Assembly: GCA_003648245.1 (NCBI GenBank)
Contig: QMOO01000027.1
Span: forward strand, 1-10,975
Length of the DNA stretch: 10,975 bases
Direction: 5' to 3'
Source: Caldisericota bacterium
GTDB lineage: Bacteria > Caldisericota > Caldisericia > B22-G15
Shown: piece after piece, positions 5,860-10,975 of the stretch
Layout: every line of letters starts with the position of its first letter
Position numbering within the stretch: the stretch's first letter is position 1
Program-made: the position numbers and the translations under genes
The notes under the pieces: generated by a model
What the model was told of the DNA's origin: nothing
Seen by the model: the letters and a program-made list of their open reading frames with translations, nothing else
Database searches by the model: none

Positions 5860-7022
5860 ATTTATTTGAAGAGGTAAAAAGCTTAGAGGAGGAATTGATA
5901 AAACACAGGAGAAATCTTCACAGGATACCAGAAACAGGCCTTCATCTTCCAGAAACCAAAGAATACATAAAAAGGAAACTTGAAGGGTTGGGATTAAAAA
6001 TAGTGGAGAGTAAAACCACATCTGGTATTATGGGGATACTTGAAAATGGGAGTGGGAAGGTCCTTGCCGTAAGATCAGATATGGACGCTCTTCCAATAAG
6101 AGAAAAAACTGGGCTTCTCTTCGCTTCAACAAATGGAAATATGCATGCCTGTGGTCACGATGCTCATATGGCTATAGTTCTAACTGTTGCAAAGATTTTA
6201 AAAAATCATAGAGATAGGATAAATGGAGTTGTAAAGTTTATCTTTCAGCCTGGAGAGGAGAAAGAAGGAGGTGCAAAGTATCTTGTTGAGGAAGGATTTC
6301 TTAAAGAGCCTCGCGTTGATGTAATTTTAGGAATACATGTGGGAAATTTTATAGAGGAAATTGATAATGGTCAGATTGGACTTTTTAAGGGTCCTTTTAT
6401 GGCTTCCCTTGATAGGTTCACCCTTACTGTAGAGGGTAAAGGTGCTCATGGTGCAACACCTCACAAAGGCATAGATCCTATAACCATATCTTCATACATA
6501 ATAAATGGGTTTCAGAGTATTGTCTCAAGGGAAAATGAAGTCTTTAAACCCCTTGTAATAAGTATTGGCAAAATAAAAGGGGGTACAGCTTACAATGTTA
6601 TTCCAGATATTGTGGAAATAGAAGGAACTGTTAGAACCCTTGATGAAGAAACAAGAAAGTTTGTGGCCAGGAGAATGGAGGAGGTATCAACATATATAGC
6701 CAGAAGTTTTAGAGGAGAATCAAAGTTCACATACCATTTTGGCTATCCTGTAGTTGTAAATGATGAGGAAATAACAGAGGATTTTTATAAGAAAACTCTT
6801 AAAGTTCTTCCAGAAAGTGATGTTGTGTTCTTAAAGAAACCAACAATGGTTGGAGAGGATTTTTCCTACTATCTTAAAGAGGTAAGGGGAACATACTTCT
6901 TTCTTTCAAGTAAAGGAAAAAATCCATATCCACACCATAATCCAAAATTTGACATAGATGAAAGTGTCTTGTGGAAAGGAGTTCTTTCAATATCAAACTA
7001 TATAATGGAAACATTAGGGTAG
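5856..7022 (+). CDS. M20D-family amidohydrolase (N-acyl-amino acid/hippurate/IAA-amino acid hydrolase type)
   Basis: This cytosolic di-metal peptidase-like enzyme hydrolyses amide bonds of N-acylated amino acids. It has the M20D landmarks: HRRNLHRIPETG (17-28), RSDMDALPI (73-81), the HACGHDAHMA metal site (97-106, Cys99 and His101), FQPGEEKEGGA (130-140, catalytic Glu134 and metal Glu135), GIHV (159-162, His161), the lid domain with KGAHGATPHKGIDPI (195-209), and GEDFSYYL (333-340) with the last metal His in PHHNPKFD (359-366). The length of 388 residues is typical. Close relatives act on hippurate, IAA-amino acids, N-acetyl-cysteine or N-acetyl-diaminopimelate, and the sequence does not tell which. 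It overlaps the VOC gene by four bases, with GGAAGGTGA upstream. It converges on a LIV-type amino-acid importer, which fits a role in amino-acid salvage but does not prove one. Confidence 0.92.
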   Translation: MNLFEEVKSLEEELIKHRRNLHRIPETGLHLPETKEYIKRKLEGLGLKIVESKTTSGIMGILENGSGKVLAVRSDMDALPIREKTGLLFASTNGNMHACGHDAHMAIVLTVAKILKNHRDRINGVVKFIFQPGEEKEGGAKYLVEEGFLKEPRVDVILGIHVGNFIEEIDNGQIGLFKGPFMASLDRFTLTVEGKGAHGATPHKGIDPITISSYIINGFQSIVSRENEVFKPLVISIGKIKGGTAYNVIPDIVEIEGTVRTLDEETRKFVARRMEEVSTYIARSFRGESKFTYHFGYPVVVNDEEITEDFYKKTLKVLPESDVVFLKKPTMVGEDFSYYLKEVRGTYFFLSSKGKNPYPHHNPKFDIDESVLWKGVLSISNYIMETLG

Positions 7023-7040
7023 GGAATTCCCTACCCTAAT
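7013..7040. terminator. Bidirectional palindromic terminator between amidohydrolase and livF
   Basis: A perfect 28-base palindrome with half-site ATTAGGGTAGGGAA is centred between 7026 and 7027. It contains the TAG stop of the amidohydrolase (7020-7022), and its last base is the first base of the livF stop on the other strand (7040-7042). The GC-rich arms (GGGTAGGG/CCCTACCC) could form a hairpin in either transcript. Neither side has a clear run of T, so it is an atypical intrinsic terminator. It could instead act as a roadblock or an mRNA 3'-end stabiliser. Confidence 0.7.
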
Positions 7041-7753
7041 TAAAAGTATGCCTTCCTTATTATCTCCTGTTTCTTCAGCTCTTCAGGTGTCCCTTCTGCT
7101 ATAATCTGACCTTTCTGCAAGAAGTAACCATAATGCGTTATCTCCAGAGCCATATTAGCATTCTGTTCCACGAGAAGAACTGTTATTCCCTTTTCTCTGT
7201 TTATCTTCTTTATTATCTCTGCTGTCTCCTGAATAAGGATTGGCGCAAGACCAAAAGAAGGTTCGTCAAATATCATAAGTTTTGGATTTCCCATAAGTGC
7301 TCTGCCTATGTTTAACATGGATTGTTCACCACCTGAAAGTGTACCTGCAACCTGGTTTAATCTCTCCTTTAATCTCGGGAAGTAAGGGAAGACCAGTTCT
7401 TCAAGACGCCTTTCTATCTCCTCCTTTTCTTTTACAAGATACGCACCCATCCTTAAATTTTCTAAAACGGTAAGCTTCGGGAATATCCTTTTACCCTCTG
7501 GAGCAATGGAGATTCCAAGAGAAATAACTCTGTGAGTACTGTAATGTGTTATATCCTTTCCTTCAAAGTAAATCTTTCCTTCCACCACCTTAACAAGTCC
7601 AAGAATTGCCTTAATAAGAGTTGACTTTCCAGCACCGTTGGAGCCGAGGAGAGAGACACACTTTCCTTTATCAACTTTGATAGAGACATCTATCAACATT
7701 TTGTTTACCCCGTAAACTGTAGTTACATGTTCCATTCTGAGCATCTCAGCCAT
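7040..7753 (-). CDS. livF: Branched-chain amino-acid type ABC transporter ATPase LivF
   Basis: This is one of the two cytoplasmic ATPases that power the LIV (HAAT family) importer. It has Walker A GSNGAGKST (37-45), ISIAPEGKRIFPKLTVLENL (81-100, the LivF-type Q-loop region), ABC signature LSGGEQSMLNIGRAL (139-153), Walker B LMIFDEPSFGL (159-169) and LLVEQNANMAL (193-203). Gln197 sits where most ABC ATPases have the H-loop His, which is usual for LivF. The protein is 237 residues, as expected, and ends in AYF like other LivF proteins. The ATG follows AAGGAGG (7760-7766) by six bases and overlaps livG by eight bases. It is the last gene of the transporter operon. Its signature motif is intact, unlike that of LivG, so the LivF signature site is likely the competent one in the heterodimer. 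Confidence 0.95.
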   Translation of the reverse strand: MAEMLRMEHVTTVYGVNKMLIDVSIKVDKGKCVSLLGSNGAGKSTLIKAILGLVKVVEGKIYFEGKDITHYSTHRVISLGISIAPEGKRIFPKLTVLENLRMGAYLVKEKEEIERRLEELVFPYFPRLKERLNQVAGTLSGGEQSMLNIGRALMGNPKLMIFDEPSFGLAPILIQETAEIIKKINREKGITVLLVEQNANMALEITHYGYFLQKGQIIAEGTPEELKKQEIIRKAYF

Positions 7754-8543
7754 TGGCGACCTCCTTACCTAAATAGGCCTCTATGACCTCCTTGTCGTGG
7801 GAAACCTCTTCGTATGTTCCTTCTGCTATTACCTGACCAAAGTTTAATGCAATAACTCTCTCTGATACACTGCTAATAACCTTCATATCATGCTCTATGA
7901 TCATAATTGTGACGTTCTCCATCTCCTTTCTGACCTTTTCTATATCATCCATCAACTCTTGAGTTTCATCTGCATTCATACCTGCTGAAGGCTCGTCGAG
8001 TAGAATAAGTTTTGGTTCTGCTATCATAGCTCTACATATCTCAACCCTTCTTCTATCTATGTGGGGTAGGGATCCAACAGGAACAAAAAGTTTCTCCACA
8101 AGGTTTGGGTTAAATATATTTAGTAAGTGGACTGCTCTTTCTGTATGTTTTTTTACCTCTTTTATCAGCTTCTTTCTGTTGAAAATTGCATCAATATATC
8201 CAGATTTTTGAACAGGGTATGTGCCAATAAGTATGTTATCAAGAATCGTTAAATCAAGACACAATCTACTTGTCTGGTATGTTCTTGAAATTCCCTTCCT
8301 TGTTATATCATATGGTTCCTTTCCTGTGAGATCCTCACCCATAAAGTAGAATCTTCCTTTGGTGGGTTTATAGAAACCTGTTATGACATTAAAGAAGGTA
8401 GTTTTCCCACTTCCGTTTGGTCCAATCATACCCAGTATCTCATTCTCATATATCTTTATGTTTATGTTTTTGAGTGCATAGAGACCACCAAATCGCATCT
8501 CTATATCTTCAGTGTAGAAAATTGTCTTTTTCTCCTCTGCCAT
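7746..8543 (-). CDS. livG: Branched-chain amino-acid type ABC transporter ATPase LivG, with altered signature motif
   Basis: This is the second ATPase of the importer. Walker A GPNGSGKTT (41-49), the Q-loop region GISRTYQTSRLCLDLTILDN (84-103, Gln90), Walker B LILLDEPSAGMN (179-190) and H-loop IIEHDM (215-220, His218) are all intact. The ABC signature usually reads like LxYGxQRRLEIARAL in LivG. Here it reads LPHIDRRRVEICRAM (159-173), so the Gly is Ile and the Gln is Arg. I re-read the DNA and the frame is open and unambiguous there. At 265 residues it is full length. The ATG follows AAGGAGG (8550-8556) and shares one base with the livM stop (TAATG). ATP site asymmetry is known in other ABC heterodimers. 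Whether this protein is one of those is an inference. Confidence 0.94.
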   Translation of the reverse strand: MAEEKKTIFYTEDIEMRFGGLYALKNINIKIYENEILGMIGPNGSGKTTFFNVITGFYKPTKGRFYFMGEDLTGKEPYDITRKGISRTYQTSRLCLDLTILDNILIGTYPVQKSGYIDAIFNRKKLIKEVKKHTERAVHLLNIFNPNLVEKLFVPVGSLPHIDRRRVEICRAMIAEPKLILLDEPSAGMNADETQELMDDIEKVRKEMENVTIMIIEHDMKVISSVSERVIALNFGQVIAEGTYEEVSHDKEVIEAYLGKEVANG

Positions 8544-9727
8544 TAGCTTCCTCCTTTTCGAGCAAACTTCAAAATGGAAGAATCATACTTTCTGGGACCA
8601 AATGGAAGAATACCTCTTGGTCTGAGTATTAGTGTAACCACAAGGAGGATTCCATAAAGGAATATTCTATACTCTGTTACAACTCTTAACTTTTCCGGGA
8701 ATACAACAAGGAGTATAGATGCAATTATCACACCCAATATGTTGTCCATACCTCCAATTATTACTATAGCAACGATAAGTAGCGACTGGGCAAACTGGAA
8801 GTTCGGAGGAGATATGAATCCAATCATGTGAGCATAGAGAGCTCCTGCCACTCCCATAAAGAAGTTTCCAACAACAAACACTATAAGTTTCCTGAAGTTT
8901 GTATTTATTCCACAACCTTTTGCCGCAAGTTCGTCATCTCTTATATAGGCAGATGTTAAACCTACCCAAGAGTTGAATAATCTTGCAAAGACAAGAATGG
9001 TTATACCAAGAAGGGCAAGCACAAGATAGTAATAGTTTGTATAAAAGTGTAAACCTCCTATGTTGGTAAGAAAACTATAACCAAAAATATTCACAGGAGG
9101 TATGTTCTTTAGTCCCTGAGGTCCACCAATTATTTCTATGTTGTCAGCTGCAAGAACAAGCATAAAACCAAAAGCAAGTGTAACAAGGGCAAGGTAGTGA
9201 CCTTTTGTTTTGTAAATAGGTATAACAAGGAGAAGTCCTGCAAAAGCTGCTGCAAGACCTGCAAGAGGAATTGTGATGAGAGCTGACCAGCCAAGTTTTA
9301 AAGCAAGAAGTCCTGCTGTATATGCACCAATTCCATAAAATGCTGCCGTTGCAAGGTTCATCATACCTGTTGAACCAAGCTGGAAATTTAGACCCAGTGC
9401 TATCATAATATAGATTCCAGTTTGAATAAGAATCAGCGTCCAGTATGTGCTATGAACAATCATGAGCGGGCTTATAATGGGATAGAGAACGAGCAGGATA
9501 AATAGAACTCCTATGGCAAAATTTTGATACTTTGAGAATGGTTCAAGAAGAGCCTGGAATTTCTCCTTATAGATCTTTGAGAGGAAGTAGATAAGTGCCA
9601 CAAGAAGAATAGCTACAATAACTGTCCATATGGACTCTACCTTCAAGAAGAAGAGAAACAGGAAAAAGGCAACAACCTCAACCAATATTATTTTTATGCA
9701 ATCTAAAAACTTATTTTCCTTCTTCAT
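8543..9727 (-). CDS. livM: Branched-chain amino-acid type ABC transporter permease LivM
   Basis: This is one of the two membrane subunits that form the import channel. The 394 residues are very hydrophobic. Two or three membrane segments near the N-terminus (about 11-29, 33-50 and 70-90) precede the conserved core, which begins at YWTLILIQTGIYIMIALGLN (95-114) and includes GSTGMMNLATAAFYGIGAYT (118-137), GHYLALVTLAF (176-186), the cytoplasmic coupling region AYIRDDELAAKGCGIN (260-275), GFISPPNF (303-310) and IIGGMDNILG (323-332). It ends at RPRGILPFGPRK, the usual LivM finish. The extra N-terminal segments are also present in E. coli LivM, so they are not odd. The gene lies two bases after the livH stop and shares one base with the livG start. 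Confidence 0.94.
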   Translation of the reverse strand: MKKENKFLDCIKIILVEVVAFFLFLFFLKVESIWTVIVAILLVALIYFLSKIYKEKFQALLEPFSKYQNFAIGVLFILLVLYPIISPLMIVHSTYWTLILIQTGIYIMIALGLNFQLGSTGMMNLATAAFYGIGAYTAGLLALKLGWSALITIPLAGLAAAFAGLLLVIPIYKTKGHYLALVTLAFGFMLVLAADNIEIIGGPQGLKNIPPVNIFGYSFLTNIGGLHFYTNYYYLVLALLGITILVFARLFNSWVGLTSAYIRDDELAAKGCGINTNFRKLIVFVVGNFFMGVAGALYAHMIGFISPPNFQFAQSLLIVAIVIIGGMDNILGVIIASILLVVFPEKLRVVTEYRIFLYGILLVVTLILRPRGILPFGPRKYDSSILKFARKGGS

Positions 9728-9729
9728 GG

Positions 9730-10674
9730 CTATACCCTCTCGTAAGCTCTTTCACCTAAAATACCAGATGGTCTGAAGATGAGGAAGAGAATCACGACGG
9801 CAAAGGCTATAACTGTCATATACTCAGAACCTTTCGGGATAAGTGCAGCGGATAAAGATTCCACCATAGCAAAGAGAAATCCTCCAACAATAGCTCCATA
9901 TATATTACCCAGTCCTCCAATTACAGCGGCAGAGAAACCAACAATTCCAGCCATAGCACCCATATCAAATATTATTGAGTTGTAGTATAAACCATTCATG
10001 AAACCCGCAAGGGCCGCAAGAGCTGAGCCAATAAAGAATGTAACATCTATAATTAAATTCTTGTTAACACCCATCATGGAAGCTGCTTCTGCATCCTGAG
10101 CAACAGCTCTTATTGTAAGACCCATCTTTGTTTTATTTATGTAAAGTGCAAGCAAGATAACCACTATAACACCAACAGCAAGAATCAGGAGATTATCATA
10201 CCTCAGTATAATGCCCTTAAATTCTATAGCCTCCTTCCCGGGAAATAACTTGACAAGTAGTTCTGGAAATCTCTTTGTTTCACTTCCTCTTGGATAGAAA
10301 AGTCTCACAGCCTCTCTTATTGCTATACCTAAACCCAGTGTAGCTACAAGGCTCATAAGTGTTGGACCTTTAGAAACAGGTTTTACCACTATCCTTTCAA
10401 AGAACACACCTAAACCACCTACTATAATCATAGACAAGATAATAACAAGTATAAGGAGAAACACATAAGTAGCACCAGAAGCAGTGAGCATTCCTGTTAC
10501 ATTTATTAAAATCAGGCTGACAAATGCTCCGAGCATAAAAATATCGCCATGGGCGAAGTTTATGACATCAAGTACACCAAAGAAGAGAGAAAAACCAACA
10601 GCAACAAGCGAATACTGAATTCCAAGCATTATTCCATTAAATATAATCTGTAAAAAAATAGATGCTGAAGTCAT
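9730..10674 (-). CDS. livH: Branched-chain amino-acid type ABC transporter permease LivH
   Basis: This is the partner membrane subunit of LivM. Across 314 residues about eight hydrophobic segments are visible. Family motifs are GIQYSLVAVGFSLFFGVLDV (18-37), INFAHGDIFMLGAF (38-51), SLVATLGLGIAIREAVRLF (108-126), the coupling region MGLTIRAVAQDAEAASMMGV (184-203) and SAAVIGGLGNIYGAIVGGF (248-266). It ends at RPSGILGERAYERV, typical of LivH. The ATG follows AAGGAG (10682-10687) with about seven bases between. It is the first gene after the hairpin that separates it from the binding-protein gene, and it has no obvious promoter of its own, so it is probably expressed by read-through. The actual ligand could be leucine-type amino acids, other amides, urea or short peptides. 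Confidence 0.95.
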   Translation of the reverse strand: MTSASIFLQIIFNGIMLGIQYSLVAVGFSLFFGVLDVINFAHGDIFMLGAFVSLILINVTGMLTASGATYVFLLILVIILSMIIVGGLGVFFERIVVKPVSKGPTLMSLVATLGLGIAIREAVRLFYPRGSETKRFPELLVKLFPGKEAIEFKGIILRYDNLLILAVGVIVVILLALYINKTKMGLTIRAVAQDAEAASMMGVNKNLIIDVTFFIGSALAALAGFMNGLYYNSIIFDMGAMAGIVGFSAAVIGGLGNIYGAIVGGFLFAMVESLSAALIPKGSEYMTVIAFAVVILFLIFRPSGILGERAYERV

Positions 10675-10709
10675 AATTGTTCTCCTTTTGAAAAGTTATT
10701 GATTTGATA

Positions 10710-10741
10710 TTAAAAGGGCTGGATAAATCCAGCCCTTTTAA
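10710..10741 (-). terminator. Intrinsic terminator/attenuator between the binding-protein gene and livH
   Basis: A 15-base inverted repeat (10710-10724 and 10727-10741) has a GC-rich core GGGCTGGA/TCCAGCCC and ends in CCCTTTTA on the minus strand. It lies 14 bases beyond the binding-protein stop and about 23 bases before the livH ribosome binding site. A partly effective terminator here would lower livHMGF mRNA relative to the binding protein, a common arrangement in ABC importer operons. The A and T flanks are symmetrical, so it could work in both directions. Confidence 0.8.
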
Positions 10742-10755
10742 ATAATTCATTTATC

Positions 10756-10975
10756 TTATGGACCCTGATATGGATTGACCCACTCTCTTCCTTCTCTGTA
10801 GGCAAAACCAGGGAGCTCTCTTTCTCCCTTTGCATAAAGGGAGTCATCCCAGGGCACCCACTGTCCATCCTGACTTACATAAGCAGTAACAAGCGGAACA
10901 TCGTTCTGTCCATACTCGTTAAAGTGGATCCTTCCAATTATGTCCTCTGTATCTGTCTTATTTATCTCCTCAGCA
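10756..10975 (-). CDS. Branched-chain amino-acid type ABC transporter substrate-binding protein (C-terminal part)
   Basis: Only the last 72 codons are inside the window. The start and most of the gene lie beyond base 10975. The frame reads AEEINKTDTEDIIGRIHF, then NEYGQNDVPLVTAYVSQDGQ, and ends with VPWDDSLYAKGERELPGF, YREGREWVNPYQGP and a TAA stop. The GRIHFNEYGQN pattern resembles the C-terminal lobe of Peripla_BP_6/LivJ-type ligand-binding proteins (usual form GxIxFxxxGd), and the next genes are livHMGF, so this is the extracellular ligand receptor of the importer. The signal peptide and binding-pocket residues cannot be seen, so the ligand cannot be guessed. A terminator hairpin follows directly. 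It probably heads the operon, with a promoter outside the window. Confidence 0.85.
   Translation of the reverse strand, partial: AEEINKTDTEDIIGRIHFNEYGQNDVPLVTAYVSQDGQWVPWDDSLYAKGERELPGFAYREGREWVNPYQGP

Noticed and set aside
8667..8915. Minus-strand 82-codon frame within livM, rich in Cys
   Set aside because: It is a second frame within conserved LivM sequence. The Cys content comes from out-of-frame reading of membrane-segment codons.
9779..9985. 68-codon plus-strand frame opposite livH
   Set aside because: It is antisense to the conserved LivH C-terminal segments, with low-complexity Ile/Pro/Ala composition and no start context.

Overview
This is an AT-rich bacterial window dominated by housekeeping genes. 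Arg codons AGA/AGG prevail, and the proteins are rich in Lys and Glu. Together with a short archaeal/Thermotoga-like SAH hydrolase, tight operons with 1-26 base overlaps and strong AAGGAG-type ribosome binding sites, this suggests a thermophilic or anaerobic low-GC bacterium. Thermotogota, Dictyoglomota, Caldisericota or similar lineages are possible, but I cannot place it by sequence alone. I see no rRNA, tRNA, CRISPR, insertion sequence, integrase or phage gene, and no gene-free stretch over 300 bases.

Layout. (1) 74-2341, plus strand: ahcY (S-adenosylhomocysteine hydrolase), a Nudix hydrolase and lexA form an overlapping operon. (2) 2338-5223, minus strand: rplS (ribosomal protein L19), lepB (signal peptidase I), rnhB (RNase HII) and an L-fucose-isomerase-like protein form a second operon, read from a recognisable sigma-70 type promoter at 5257-5285. 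Its last stop overlaps the lexA stop. (3) 5362-7022, plus strand: a VOC-family (methylmalonyl-CoA-epimerase-like) protein and an M20D amidohydrolase, joined by an ATGA overlap and divergent from rplS. (4) 7040-10975, minus strand: a branched-chain amino-acid type (LIV/HAAT) ABC importer. In transcription order it has the C-terminal end of a substrate-binding protein (gene cut by the window edge), an intrinsic terminator/attenuator, then livH, livM, livG and livF. A perfect 28-base palindrome separates livF from the convergent amidohydrolase gene and contains parts of both stop codons.

How the genes work together. The LIV proteins form a complete importer apart from the missing start of the binding protein. 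The M20D enzyme, which could release amino acids from acylated conjugates, lies beside it but is transcribed convergently, so a link is only suggestive. The rplS operon groups translation, secretion and RNA/DNA hybrid repair genes in an order related to that of many Firmicutes and Thermotoga-like genomes, with an unusual sugar-isomerase-like gene at its end.

Nothing here looks like a new defence or mobile system. The points most worth checking are the altered ABC signature motif in LivG, lexA lying in an SAH-hydrolase operon without a visible SOS box, the charged tail on L19, an apparent insertion in RNase HII, and the small palindromes and repeats in the non-coding gaps.
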